A DNA stretch of 38,351 nt from an uncultured Dehalococcoidia bacterium (GCA_937975645.1 CALJTV010000021.1:1-38351), one strand, 5' to 3'; counted from the stretch's first letter, positions 6,859 to 15,053 are shown. The notes: generated by a model from the letters alone, not told the origin. A program made the numbers and translations.

Positions 6859-8506
6859 GCCGCAGCCTCTGCACGCCGTTCCAGTTGTCCGCAATCAGGT
6901 TGTAGGCTATATCAAGACACGAGCCTATCTGCGGTGCCAGGCCGCCCAGCCCGAAGCCGATGGCATCCCAAATGACACCACCTTGCCTCAGCTTTAACCT
7001 GAGATGGTCCCCCTGCTCACCCGCCAGTGACCATTCCAACACCTCCACCTCACGGCTGACGAAGGCGGGCTCGGGGTTGCCGCTGCCGAAGGGGGCAAGC
7101 CTCTGTATCTGCTGATAAACATCGCCGCTGAAGACGTTAAGCGGCACCTCGGCATCGATGTCGATATGAGGGCGCAGGTCTACGCCGGCGAGCTCTTCCT
7201 CGGCGATCCTCAGCAACCTCGCCTGTAGTGCTTCCAGTTGGCTGCGCTGCACCGTAAAGCCGGCAGCGCCCGCATGCCCTCCGACAGTTAGCAAAAGGTC
7301 ACGGCACCTGTCCAGCGCCCCTATAAGGTTGAACTCCGGGATGCTCCTGCCGCTGCCGCGGCAGACATCAGAACCTATTTTAAGCAGGATGACCGGGCGG
7401 TAAAACTCCTCAGCCAGCCTGCCTGCCACCAGCCCCATGACACCGGCAGGGTAGTCCATACCACCGGTCATCAGCAGCGGCATGTCCGTCCCTTGGGCAC
7501 ACAGCTGCTCCCTGGCGCGGGAAAGGAGCTCGCTGGTCATCCTCTGCCTCCGGGCATTCTTCTCCTCCAGGTCGCGGGCAAGCCTGGCTGCCTCCTCCTG
7601 GCTCTGTGTGACCAACAGACGGTAGCTGGCGGCGGCATCGTCCAGCCTGCCGGCGGCGTTGATGCGGGGCGCCAGTATCCAGGAAATGCTCTCCGAGGTA
7701 AGGTTTCCCGGCTGCAGACCAGCGCAGCGCATCATCTCCTGTAGCCCGATACGGTCGGTATTGTTCAGCAGGTCTAGCCCTCGCCTCACCCAGTAGCGGT
7801 TGTCCCCGAGCAGTGGCACCATGTCAGCCACCGTCCCCAGCGCGACCAGGTCCAGCAGGCTGTCCAGCAGCCTGTCCCTGCCACTCCCCTGCAGGAGCGC
7901 CTCGAGCAGCTTAAAGGCGACCCCTACACCGGCGAGGTCAGCAGCCCTGAAGGCTGAGTCAGCCCTTTTGGGGTCGACCACAGCTAGGGCTGGTGGGATA
8001 TAGTCCGTGGGCACATGGTGGTCGGTGACGATGACGTCCATCCCCAGCTTGTGGCACCTTGCCACCTCCTCGAAAGCGGTTATGCCGGTATCTGCGGTGA
8101 TGACCAGGCTGACGCCTTCCTTGCTCAACCGCTCCAGCGGGGCTAGCTGTAAACCGTAACCATCGCGATAGCGGTGCGGTATGAACGGCACCACCCTGCC
8201 CCCCAGCGCCGAAAGCCCTTGCACCAGTATGGCGGTGGCGGTGACGCCGTCGGCATCGAAGTCACCATAGACAGCTATCTTCTCTCCGCGGAGCAGGGCT
8301 CGATAGATGCGCTGCACCGCGCGCTGCATATCGGGGAGCAGAAAGGGGTCAGCTTCCAAACGCCGGTCGATGTTGAGGAAGGCTTCTATTTGTGAGGGCT
8401 CGGTGATGCCACGGTTGTACAGGAGCTGAAGTGCCAGCGGGTGGATACCGAGCAGATCGGTCCTCAGCGGGAGCCGCGGTAGTATCCTCCAGTGGGTCTG
8501 GCTCAA
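6827..8506 (-). CDS. recJ: Single-stranded-DNA-specific exonuclease RecJ
   Basis: 5'-3' ssDNA exonuclease of the DHH phosphoesterase family, acting in RecF-type recombination, mismatch and base-excision repair. The 559-residue length is normal. Visible motifs are VYGDFDADGVTA (79-90, motif I), VITADTGI (motif II), TDHHVP (161-166, motif III), ALGTVADMVPLLGDNR (motif IV), the DHHA1 segment with SGRSIPEFNLIGAL and GGHAGAAGF, and a C-terminal OB-like region near FGSGNPEPAF. The start is TTG at 8504-8506, with AGAGG seven bases upstream. It is monocistronic as far as visible, convergent with lgt (32-base tail overlap), and its 5' side faces a 392-base repeat-rich gap. Confidence 0.95.
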   Translation of the reverse strand: MSQTHWRILPRLPLRTDLLGIHPLALQLLYNRGITEPSQIEAFLNIDRRLEADPFLLPDMQRAVQRIYRALLRGEKIAVYGDFDADGVTATAILVQGLSALGGRVVPFIPHRYRDGYGLQLAPLERLSKEGVSLVITADTGITAFEEVARCHKLGMDVIVTDHHVPTDYIPPALAVVDPKRADSAFRAADLAGVGVAFKLLEALLQGSGRDRLLDSLLDLVALGTVADMVPLLGDNRYWVRRGLDLLNNTDRIGLQEMMRCAGLQPGNLTSESISWILAPRINAAGRLDDAAASYRLLVTQSQEEAARLARDLEEKNARRQRMTSELLSRAREQLCAQGTDMPLLMTGGMDYPAGVMGLVAGRLAEEFYRPVILLKIGSDVCRGSGRSIPEFNLIGALDRCRDLLLTVGGHAGAAGFTVQRSQLEALQARLLRIAEEELAGVDLRPHIDIDAEVPLNVFSGDVYQQIQRLAPFGSGNPEPAFVSREVEVLEWSLAGEQGDHLRLKLRQGGVIWDAIGFGLGGLAPQIGSCLDIAYNLIADNWNGVQRLRLKLLDFDPVG

Positions 8507-8571
8507 ACCGGCGCCTCTGACATCTTTTTCTTTTTATACCACATCGCCCCCCAACATGTAAATTTATTATA

Positions 8572-8790
8572 GATTCACCCTCACCTTTAGTCCTCTCCCT
8601 TGAGGGAGAGGAGGCGTCGTGCGCCATTGAGAATTTTGAGAGAGCCTTTAGTCCTCTCCCTGAAGGGAGAGGAAAAGGTTACCAATGCGCGTTTATAACT
8701 GCTCAAATCACATCCTGTCCCTCAAGAGAAGGAAAACGGACGGCTAGACTCCAGGCAAAGCACCAGGACACCTCTCCCTCAAGGGAAAAG
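8572..8790. repeat. Cluster of four palindromic repeat units between recJ and mtaB
   Basis: The 392-base gap 8507-8898 holds no gene. It contains a perfect unit TCCTCTCCCT/AGGGAGAGGA at 8591-8612 preceded by the lead ATTCACCCTCACCTTTAG, a second unit at 8652-8673 (TCCTCTCCC/GGGAGAGGA) and two decayed units near 8713-8733 and 8770-8787. Centre-to-centre spacing is near 60 bases. No TTCAGGC-type terminal repeats are seen here, so this looks like a partial or decayed form of the modular element described at 11.1, 15.1 and 20.3 kb. The rest of the gap is promoter sequence. Confidence 0.75.
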
Positions 8791-8858
8791 ATGAATGATG
8801 TGCCCCGTCCCGGTCATCTGTCAGTCCGAATGCTCCCAGGGGGCGGAAGGGCAGGGGT

Positions 8859-8887
8859 TTGACCATCGGTCCTGGCGCAAATATAAT
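8859..8887 (+). promoter_or_regulatory. mtaB promoter
   Basis: -35 TTGACC (8859-8864), 17-base spacer, -10 TATAAT (8882-8887). The first ATG (8899) is 11 bases past the -10 box, so the 5' leader would be about five bases or none. No clear Shine-Dalgarno site fits in that space. Confidence 0.75.
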
Positions 8888-8898
8888 GGCGATGGGCA

Positions 8899-10233
8899 AT
8901 GAGCAAGGGAATGAAGATAGCTTTCCATACCCTGGGCTGCAAGCTCAATCAGGCGGAGACGGAGAACCTCCTGTGGCAGGCTATTAATGCCGGCTATCGA
9001 ATAAGTACTGTGGAAGACGCCGATACCTGCGTGCTCAATACCTGCACGGTGACGCATATCGCCGACCGCAAGGCGAGGCATTTAACGCGTCTATGGAGAA
9101 AGAAGAACCCCCGTGCCCTCATAATTGCCACCGGCTGTTATGCGGAAAGGGCAGCGCAGGAACTGATTGCCGCTGGTGCCGATATAGTCGTCGGCAACGA
9201 CCGGAAGATGCAGCTACTGAGCATCATTGACAAAGCCCGCCACACAGGCTGCGGTGGACTGCCACAACCAAAGGACGGGCAAGCCTGCCGCGTGCGCAGC
9301 TTTATCAAGGTACAGGACGGCTGCAGTACGCGCTGTAGCTACTGCATCGTGCCCCGCGTGCGTGGCGGGGAGCGCTGCCTGCCCGCAGCGAGCATCATCA
9401 GCGAAATAAAAGCCAGAATAAGCTGTGGCTACAAGGAGATAGTGCTCACCGGCACCAAGATCGGCTCATACCGGGACTACGGTACCGACCTGCGGCAACT
9501 GGTGCAGCGTATACTCCTTGAGACCGCTGTGGCGCGCTTGCACCTCTCCTCATTGCAGCCGCAGGACATTTCGCCGGAGCTACTGGAGCTGTGGCAGGAC
9601 CCCAGGCTGTGCCAACATTTCCACCTTGCACTGCAGAGCGGCAGCGATAGCGTTTTGAGAAGAATGCGGCGCGTCTATTCGATAGACGACTACACCAAGG
9701 CGATAGCCCTGGTCCGTCAGGCGCTGCCCCATGCCTCGATCACCACAGACATAATGGTGGGCTTCCCTGGCGAGACCGAGGCAGAGTTCGAAGAGAGCTA
9801 CCGATTTTGCAAGGAAGCCGGGTTCGCCGCCATCCATGTTTTCCCCTACTCCCCACGCCCCGGCACCGCGGCGGCAACGATGCCAGACCAGGTGGCGGAA
9901 AAAACAAAACATGCCCGCCGCCAGAAAATGCTGGAGCTCTCCGCTGCAAGCTCGCAGCACTTTCGCCAGAGGTTTCTGGGACAGGAAATGATAGTACTTT
10001 GGGAGACCGAGGTCTCACCGGGCAGCGGCATCTATTCGGGACTGACGCACAATTATATCCGTGTCTTAGCCCCGAGCCCCGTGCCGCTCAGTGGAATTAT
10101 TACCCCGGCAAGGCTGCTCCGCTTATGCCAGGACGGTATACTGGCGGAAGTTGCTCCCCAGCGGCTGAAAGCTATCCCTCCCTCCCCTCACCCTTGTCAC
10201 GCTGCTGGCGCAGAAAGTCCTCCACCTCCCTGA
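8899..10233 (+). CDS. mtaB: tRNA t6A37 methylthiotransferase MtaB
   Basis: Radical-SAM methylthiotransferase that converts t6A37 to ms2t6A37 in tRNAs reading ANN codons. The N-terminal UPF0004 domain has the three cluster-binding cysteines Cys 14 (TLGCKLNQAE, diagnostic of MtaB), Cys 49 and Cys 80; the radical-SAM motif is CSTRCSYC with Cys 142, 146 and 149; DIMVGFPGETEAEF follows, and a TRAM-like tail ends the protein. At 444 residues it is typical. The start may be ATG 8899 or ATG 8911; the promoter is so close that 8899 is nearly leaderless. Its last 62 bases overlap the convergent PAC2-family gene, and the odd proline-rich tail (SPHPCHAAGAESPPPP) is the antisense of that gene's end. Confidence 0.94.
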   Translation: MSKGMKIAFHTLGCKLNQAETENLLWQAINAGYRISTVEDADTCVLNTCTVTHIADRKARHLTRLWRKKNPRALIIATGCYAERAAQELIAAGADIVVGNDRKMQLLSIIDKARHTGCGGLPQPKDGQACRVRSFIKVQDGCSTRCSYCIVPRVRGGERCLPAASIISEIKARISCGYKEIVLTGTKIGSYRDYGTDLRQLVQRILLETAVARLHLSSLQPQDISPELLELWQDPRLCQHFHLALQSGSDSVLRRMRRVYSIDDYTKAIALVRQALPHASITTDIMVGFPGETEAEFEESYRFCKEAGFAAIHVFPYSPRPGTAAATMPDQVAEKTKHARRQKMLELSAASSQHFRQRFLGQEMIVLWETEVSPGSGIYSGLTHNYIRVLAPSPVPLSGIITPARLLRLCQDGILAEVAPQRLKAIPPSPHPCHAAGAESPPPP

Positions 10234-11068
10234 TTATCCGCTCCGCGTCCTCGCTCCGCTCGGCGGAGGGGGCAGACTGTGAGAGGTATTCCTTCTCCAG
10301 CCTCTTGACGTAAAGTGCCAGCTCCTTATTCTCAGCAAGGAGCCTGTCCAGCATCTCGCGTAAGTATTCACTGGCCTGCCTCAATTCCTCCAGGTCAACC
10401 TCGATTCCCAGCATCTCGACGAGCTTCCCCGCCAGTGCCAGACACACCATGGGGTTGGCCTCCATACGGATGTAGAACGGGCTATGCCCCCAAAGGCTGA
10501 CCGCCTCTTTCTCTAGGCGGGCACATTCCATGAGGAGCGAGCTATGGAAGCTGGCTGGTCCCTGATAGGTTATGGGTGCGACACCAAATTCCTCCAGCAG
10601 GATAGTAAGCCGTGGGCTGTTCACCACCCCTGATATCCGCGTCGGCAGGGTGTGAGGAATCCGGTCATACAGTCCGCCCAACGCATAGATGCGGCGCACG
10701 CCCATGGTATCAGCGATGTCGAGAATGAGGTCGCTGAACCGCTGCCAGTAATGGTGCGGCTCCACCCCGTGGACGAAAATAAGGTCGTGCCCCCCAAGCC
10801 CGCTTTTCCAGTGAAAGAAATTGGCGCGGGGTAGTCTCAAAGAATGTATGACACCGTTTTCTATAGTGACCGTGGGGCGCAGCTCAGGGAAATTATAGAA
10901 CTCGTCCGGGTTGACCTCGGCAAACTTGCTTGCCTCTAGCTTCCTCACCAGATAAGCCACCGTGCCGGTAGCAACCTGGGCGGCATCAGACCAGCCGGCG
11001 AGCGCCACCACCATATCAGGCCCATTCAATACCGGGCGCTCTAAAAAGACCAGTGACCTCGACTCCAT
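10172..11068 (-). CDS. PAC2-family protein
   Basis: A 298-residue soluble protein with PAC2/DUF75 features: the N-terminal VVALAGWSDAAQVATGTVAYL, LIFVHGVEPHHYW, a central GGLYDRIPHT segment, the YQGPASFHSSLL region and, after ANPMVCLALAGKLVEMLGI, a coiled-coil rich C-terminus (about 225-298). The family is named after the eukaryotic proteasome-assembly chaperone PAC2, and bacterial members are widespread, especially in actinobacteria and Chloroflexota, without an agreed function. Start ATG 11066-11068 with GGAGAGG immediately upstream and a TATAAT on the minus strand at 11080-11085. No proteasome genes are visible nearby, so a proteasome role cannot be argued from context. Confidence 0.88.
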   Translation of the reverse strand: MESRSLVFLERPVLNGPDMVVALAGWSDAAQVATGTVAYLVRKLEASKFAEVNPDEFYNFPELRPTVTIENGVIHSLRLPRANFFHWKSGLGGHDLIFVHGVEPHHYWQRFSDLILDIADTMGVRRIYALGGLYDRIPHTLPTRISGVVNSPRLTILLEEFGVAPITYQGPASFHSSLLMECARLEKEAVSLWGHSPFYIRMEANPMVCLALAGKLVEMLGIEVDLEELRQASEYLREMLDRLLAENKELALYVKRLEKEYLSQSAPSAERSEDAERIIREVEDFLRQQRDKGEGREG

Positions 11069-11146
11069 AGCCTCTCCGAATTATAACGCCGAGATATCCC
11101 TTCTGTACCGTTAGTCTATCATAAACACTGGTGATAGCAAAAAGTG

Positions 11147-11388
11147 ACTAGCGTTCTTCTTATTCGGCTCCTGCCCTCACTCTAGCTCTCTCCCACGGGG
11201 AGAGAGGATGATACCCCATACAAATCCCCTGTAGTCACACCCTCTAGCTCTCCCCCACGGGGAGAGAGGGCAAACCCGTTAGCGTTGATTGGTGGTTCAG
11301 TCCTCTAGCTCTCTCCCACGGGGAGAGAGGACTTCCTTACTTTCCTCTCCCTCGATGGGAGAGGACTAAGGTGAGGGTGAATCTTGAA
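11147..11388 (-). mobile_element. Modular MITE-like repeat element, copy 3 (inverted, one end lost)
   Basis: The 462-base gap 11069-11530 has no gene; it holds this element. Its left edge (ACTAGCGTTCTTCTTATT...GCCCTCACTCTAG) is the reverse complement of the right edge of the copy at 15.1 kb. Inside are three B-type palindromes of the form CTCTCTCCC-ACG-GGGAGAGAG (11186-11206, 11248-11266, 11309-11329) and one A-type palindrome (11343-11365), then the lead in reverse (GACTAAGGTGAGGGTGAAT) and TTGAACAA. The head segment with the other terminal repeat is absent. It sits between the divergent PAC2 and kinase genes. Confidence 0.7.
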
Positions 11389-11530
11389 CAAAAGATACAT
11401 TATCAAAAACTGCTACTCCATAGCAGTAAGTGCTGCCAGCCTCGCATCGCTAGGTATATTGACGGCTGTGTTATACTAGAGAAGGTGGACGCCTCATCTG
11501 CCAGCAGCGTTTCACCCGTAGAGCAATCCA

Positions 11531-12445
11531 ATGGGGAAGAAGACGAAGGTAATCGTTAACCCCGCAGCCGGTGCCGGGAAGACGGTGAAAAAATGGCCCC
11601 ACATCAAGCAGGAGCTTGAAACGCTGGGGCTGGACTTTGACTTTGAAGTTACTCAAGCCCCGGGGCACGGCATAGACCTGGCGAGGTCAGCGGTGGATAA
11701 TGGCTACGAGGTGGTGGTATCAGTGGGAGGCGATGGCACCCTCAATGAAATAGTGAACGGACTTTACAGTGGAGGGGGGCTGGAGCATGTGGCGGTGGCG
11801 ATTATCAACACTGGCACAGGCGCCGACTACATCCGCACCCTGGGTATCCCTCGCCAGTACCGCCAGGCATGCCAGCGCGTGGCAAGCCCGCAGGGCAAAA
11901 AGGTGGTGGACTTGGGCATCGCGGAGTACATAAACAAAGGCAAGCCGACAAAGCGTCTATTTGTCAATTTTGCCGGGCTGGGCTTCGATGCCGAAATAGT
12001 CAGAGCCACCACCGAGAAGTTCAAAGCTCTTGGTGACATGCCTTCCTACCTCATGGGGCTACTGACCACGTTGTTTACTTACGAGAACAGGGACGTCACC
12101 TTGGTGATCGATGGGCAGTTCGGCTCTAGAAAAGTATGCACCGTGCTGCTGAACAACGGCAAGTACGCCGGTGGCGGCATGCTACCGGCGCCAAGCGCCG
12201 ACCCCGGCGACGGCTTCTTCGATGTACTGGTGATAGACGATATGACCAAGCCCGACCTGCTTATCTCACTGCCCAGAATATACCGGGGCACCCATCTCAC
12301 CCACCCCAAAGTGACCCTCACCCGGGCGCGGGCAGTCGAGGTGCGCCCTTCGGTGGGCATGGCGGTGCAGGCGGACGGGGAGCTGCTGGGCGAGGCACCG
12401 GCGCGCTTCACTATAATGCCGGCGGCGCTAACTGTCCTGGTCTGA
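11531..12445 (+). CDS. Diacylglycerol/lipid kinase family protein (YegS/DgkB type)
   Basis: A 304-residue soluble lipid kinase of the DAGK catalytic-domain family. Motifs: IVNPAAGAGK (8-17) as the N-terminal phosphate-binding region, VSVGGDGTLNEIVNGL with GGDGT at 66-70 as the nucleotide-binding signature, NTGTGADYIRTLGIP in place of the usual P-x-GTxNDFAR, and a C-terminal beta-rich lid domain ending VQADGELLGEAPARFTI. Members phosphorylate diacylglycerol or related lipids with ATP, recycling diacylglycerol from phospholipid head-group turnover. ATG start at 11531 with no clear Shine-Dalgarno sequence. It stops nine bases before the end of the convergent small gene at 12455. The exact lipid substrate is not predictable. 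Confidence 0.9.
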   Translation: MGKKTKVIVNPAAGAGKTVKKWPHIKQELETLGLDFDFEVTQAPGHGIDLARSAVDNGYEVVVSVGGDGTLNEIVNGLYSGGGLEHVAVAIINTGTGADYIRTLGIPRQYRQACQRVASPQGKKVVDLGIAEYINKGKPTKRLFVNFAGLGFDAEIVRATTEKFKALGDMPSYLMGLLTTLFTYENRDVTLVIDGQFGSRKVCTVLLNNGKYAGGGMLPAPSADPGDGFFDVLVIDDMTKPDLLISLPRIYRGTHLTHPKVTLTRARAVEVRPSVGMAVQADGELLGEAPARFTIMPAALTVLV

Positions 12446-12454
12446 GGGGAAGGC

Positions 12455-12691
12455 TCAGGTCTCCAGGCCTGGCACCTTTGCCAACACTTCATCAAAGGGC
12501 ACTTCCTTCCCTGCCAGGTTGAACGCCCTCCTCTCCCCACCAGCGATTATCAGGACAGCCCACGGTCGCTTGGCGGCGGAGAAGAAAAGACCACCGCTTA
12601 GGCGGCGACAGTTAAGGCACACCTCCACCACAGGCATGATGGTTATGCCGCCGAGGGACACTGCCTTTTCCGTCCTGACCTTTTTCTCCAT
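12455..12691 (-). CDS. Small GerW-like paralogue (78 residues)
   Basis: Not a recognised named family, but the body VSLGGITIMPVVEV (11-24) lines up with the GerW core VGETTLIPLLSVGLGFGAGG of the gene at 13272, PWAVLII matches its PIAVIVV, and both end in a helix finishing VPGL or LPDV. It lacks the glycine-rich central insert of GerW and has a CxxC pair (Cys 25, Cys 28). ATG start with GGAGAG just upstream. The first 49 bases overlap the end of the DUF2953-like gene, so it is third in a GerW - DUF2953 - mini-GerW operon. A chance frame is possible but the strong start site, operon position and GerW resemblance argue for a real gene. Confidence 0.7.
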   Translation of the reverse strand: MEKKVRTEKAVSLGGITIMPVVEVCLNCRRLSGGLFFSAAKRPWAVLIIAGGERRAFNLAGKEVPFDEVLAKVPGLET

Positions 12692-13266
12692 CTCTCTCCA
12701 AGAGCACTGGCAAAAGCCCTGATAACCGGGAGCGAAAAGACGAAGCCTGCCACAGCCACGAGGAGGCGAACCGGCGCCACGCTGACCACAGTAGACAGAT
12801 AACCTTGGACAACTGCATCGCCTTCAAAGGACGGCTGTATGTCTATGTCACAGCCGGGGAAAACGCCCATCAGGCCCAACGGCGAGAGGTAAGCGAACAG
12901 GAGACCAGTATCGGCGGGGTCGTCCAGTCCCACCTTTAGCCTGGCGACAAGCTCCTTCAACCTAAGGCTCTTGAGGCAGCTTCTCAACAATCGAAGAAAA
13001 CGCCCGGCAAGCCCCCTAAAATGCCGCACGCCCCTGAAAGCCCTGGCGATATCTCCAAACCGACCCCCGCCCTGGGACAGCCCGGTCATTACAGCAGCGC
13101 CGTCTTCCCACCCCCGTTCCCTCTTCACCAAGCCAAATAGCCATGAAACACGAAGTCTGAACGCCACCTTCTGGCTGAGGTCAAAGCGTATGGCTATTTC
13201 CAGGGGCACTAAGAGGCATAATATGGACAGCGCTGCAAGGCTGAGCAGAACGATAAGGGTGAGCAA
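12643..13266 (-). CDS. DUF2953-like membrane-associated protein
   Basis: A 207-residue protein with an N-terminal membrane segment (residues 2-24), a soluble middle part rich in Arg and Leu, and a second hydrophobic segment near 165-190. This architecture and its place directly after a GerW homologue match DUF2953, which in Firmicutes is commonly found next to ytfJ/gerW and is of unknown function. The start is TTG at 13264-13266, with GGAGGAG over the GerW stop codon; the TTG itself lies in one arm of an 8-base hairpin whose loop holds part of that site, suggesting translational coupling to GerW. The family assignment rests on architecture and neighbourhood. Confidence 0.75.
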   Translation of the reverse strand: MLTLIVLLSLAALSILCLLVPLEIAIRFDLSQKVAFRLRVSWLFGLVKRERGWEDGAAVMTGLSQGGGRFGDIARAFRGVRHFRGLAGRFLRLLRSCLKSLRLKELVARLKVGLDDPADTGLLFAYLSPLGLMGVFPGCDIDIQPSFEGDAVVQGYLSTVVSVAPVRLLVAVAGFVFSLPVIRAFASALGERWRKRSGRKRQCPSAA

Positions 13267-13287
13267 GCCGGCTACTCCTCCGGCTTG
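13264..13287 (-). promoter_or_regulatory. Hairpin over the DUF2953 start codon and Shine-Dalgarno site
   Basis: CAAGCCGG (13264-13271) and CCGGCTTG (13280-13287) form a perfect 8-base stem with an 8-base loop. On the minus-strand mRNA the loop reads AGGAGTAG, containing part of the ribosome-binding site and the GerW stop codon, while the TTG start codon is buried in the stem. Ribosomes finishing GerW would melt it, giving coupled translation. Confidence 0.6.
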
Positions 13288-13637
13288 CTTTTACCTGCAC
13301 CCCACCTCTCAGCTATCTTGGCGGCAACATCGGGTAATGTTTCGGTGAGCTTCTCGATGGCTGATGCCAAGCCTCCCTTTATCGGCTCTATCCTCGCCCC
13401 TTCCTTGGTAACTACGATGACGGCAATCGGCTTCACACCGGCACCGCCGGCAGTGGCGGTACCGCTGGTCTCCCCCTTCCCCTCAGCACCCCCGGCACCG
13501 AAGCCCAGCCCGACGCTGAGCAAAGGGATAAGGGTGGTCTCTCCTACGGTTATCGGCTCACCGATGACCGTCCTTGAGTCCAGCACCTTTTCGATCTGCC
13601 CTAGGGTCGCTTTGATCAGTTCCTCTACATCTGCCAT
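13272..13637 (-). CDS. GerW/YtfJ-family sporulation-associated protein
   Basis: A 121-residue soluble protein with the GerW pattern: an N-terminal helix (DVEELIKATLGQIEKVLDSR), then VIGEPITVGETTLIPLLSVG and GLGFGAGG, a glycine-rich stretch (about 49-71), VKPIAVIVVTKEGARI, and a C-terminal helix ending near TLPDVAAKI. In Bacillus, GerW (YtfJ) is needed for germination, but homologues are common in non-spore-formers, where the function is unknown. The start codon is ATG 13635-13637 behind a near-perfect Shine-Dalgarno AGGAGGTGA. It heads the GerW - DUF2953 - mini-GerW group. No other sporulation gene is present in this window. Confidence 0.9.
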   Translation of the reverse strand: MADVEELIKATLGQIEKVLDSRTVIGEPITVGETTLIPLLSVGLGFGAGGAEGKGETSGTATAGGAGVKPIAVIVVTKEGARIEPIKGGLASAIEKLTETLPDVAAKIAERWGAGKSKPEE

Positions 13638-13685
13638 CTATCACCTCCTTATTTCTCACCCTACAGCCCATTATATCACGATAGG

Positions 13686-14360
13686 CTACGAGGCACCTTT
13701 GACCCTGACATGGATTATTATATCGCCGGGGATGCCGTCGGTCTTCTGGCGGGCATTATTCAGCTTGACCTTCATCCCGTCCCTTATGCCGGCGGGGATT
13801 TTAACCTTGAGCCTCTTGCCCCTTCTCGTTAGCACCTTTTCCACACCGCTCGCTGCCTGCTGTGGGGTTATAGTCAACTCATAATGCACGTTCTGGCGCT
13901 GTGTCCGCTGCGCCTGCGCCGCCTGGCGCAGTATCTGGTCCAGGTCTATGCCCCCAGTAGTACCATATCTCGTTCCACCAGGACCAGTGGTGAACACCCG
14001 GAATGTGGCACCTCTACCTTTGAGCAGCCCACCAAATATCTCGTCCAAAAAGTCGAAACCCAAGCCCGCGCCCTGGAAGTCACGCAGCAGGTCCTCGAAG
14101 GTGGTGCGTGTGGTGGCGTTGCCAAAGATGTCCCCGGGGGCACCCACTGTGCCGAACTGGTCGTACTGGCGCCTCTTCTCGGGATTGCCCAGCACAGCGT
14201 AGGCTTCGTTTATCTCCTTGAACTTCTCGTTAGCCCATTTCTCCCGCCCGGGGTTGCGGTCGGGGTGGTACTGCATCGCCAGCCTACGGTAAGCCTTCTT
14301 TATCTCCTCGTCGCTGGCATTCCGGGGAACACCCAGAATCTGGTAATAGTCCTTAGTCAT
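13686..14360 (-). CDS. J-domain co-chaperone (DnaJ/CbpA-like, no zinc finger)
   Basis: A 224-residue Hsp40 protein. Residues 4-70 form a J domain with the HPD tripeptide at 32-34 (YHPDRNPG), which stimulates the ATPase of DnaK. A Gly/Phe-rich linker follows (about 72-135; [21 protein letters not shown]), then one C-terminal beta-sandwich ([14 protein letters not shown] ... [14 protein letters not shown]). The four CxxCxGxG zinc repeats of DnaJ are absent and the second C-terminal substrate domain and dimer helix are missing, so it is a shortened type-B J protein. DnaK is not in the window. It follows an unknown 211-residue gene by 57 bases and precedes gerW by 48 bases, likely one transcription unit. 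Confidence 0.92.
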   Translation of the reverse strand: MTKDYYQILGVPRNASDEEIKKAYRRLAMQYHPDRNPGREKWANEKFKEINEAYAVLGNPEKRRQYDQFGTVGAPGDIFGNATTRTTFEDLLRDFQGAGLGFDFLDEIFGGLLKGRGATFRVFTTGPGGTRYGTTGGIDLDQILRQAAQAQRTQRQNVHYELTITPQQAASGVEKVLTRRGKRLKVKIPAGIRDGMKVKLNNARQKTDGIPGDIIIHVRVKGAS

Positions 14361-14417
14361 CCTCTAGCCCCCATTTAGCCCTCAATACAGGGAGGTCAGC
14401 CAACAAGTCTGCGTGCC

Positions 14418-15053
14418 TCACTTTTCACCCTCGGGCTCCGCCGCCCTTCGGGAGTAGTCACGGAGCCAGCGGTGGATGTCGTCCAGCGCTGGCGGTGCCA
14501 CACTGAAAACGTCCAGGCCCTTGGGGAACTGCACCATGTGCCCCTCTCTGATAAACAACATAGCCACCTCCCCTTCCCCGAGGGTCTCATCTATTCTTTT
14601 ACTGATATGCTCATACCTCTTCCGCGCCGCCTCCATATAGAACTGGGAGACCTTCTGGACTGCAGCCTCACTCGCCAGCCCAAGAAGCAGACACCTCTCC
14701 CAGTCCAGACACTCCGCTAGAAGCTTCCCGTCCTCCAACGCCTCGAGTTGGGCACCAGCCTGGCATTTCTGTCGGATGATGCTGCAGCTACCAGAGTTGA
14801 GCCTCTCCAGCACCTTCAAGCCCTCCTCGCCGCCCACGCTTACCGACTCGTGATAGACGCGCTTCACCTTGCCCAGCTTCGCCTCCAGGTTGGCGATGTG
14901 TTCCTCGACCTGCTTCCAGTACCGCTCAAATTTTTCCAGATATTCAGCAGGGGCATCGGCAAACGAGTATACCAGGGGGACTAGGAACAGTCTCCTTTCT
15001 GCTTTGAAGCTATCGACTTCCGGTCTGGTTATCCTACCTAGTTCCTGTGCCAT
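14418..15053 (-). CDS. Conserved-looking hypothetical protein, 211 residues
   Basis: I do not recognise a named family. The product is soluble and highly charged, with no signal peptide or membrane segment. An alpha-helical central part is visible (EYLEKFERYWKQVEEHIANL, about 37-56, and helices around 120-160), followed by a beta-rich segment GEVAMLFIREGHMVQFP (about 161-177) and a helix ending in a charged tail. Cysteines occur at about 89, 96, 115 and 121, without an obvious metal-site spacing. ATG start at 15051-15053 with no strong Shine-Dalgarno site. The neighbouring J-domain gene on the same strand suggests a link to protein quality control, but this is only context. The side facing away from the J gene abuts the repeat element at 15103. 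Confidence 0.75.
   Translation of the reverse strand: MAQELGRITRPEVDSFKAERRLFLVPLVYSFADAPAEYLEKFERYWKQVEEHIANLEAKLGKVKRVYHESVSVGGEEGLKVLERLNSGSCSIIRQKCQAGAQLEALEDGKLLAECLDWERCLLLGLASEAAVQKVSQFYMEAARKRYEHISKRIDETLGEGEVAMLFIREGHMVQFPKGLDVFSVAPPALDDIHRWLRDYSRRAAEPEGEK

Noticed and set aside
11165..11370. Possible CRISPR array, because several similar short repeats lie close together
   Set aside because: Repeats are palindromic and of two types with irregular, similar spacers, and no cas gene is near; they are modules of the repeat element.
12612..12827. A 71-codon minus-strand frame next to DUF2953
   Set aside because: It is the same strand but a third frame within the DUF2953 gene, with Trp/Arg-rich composition and no start site.
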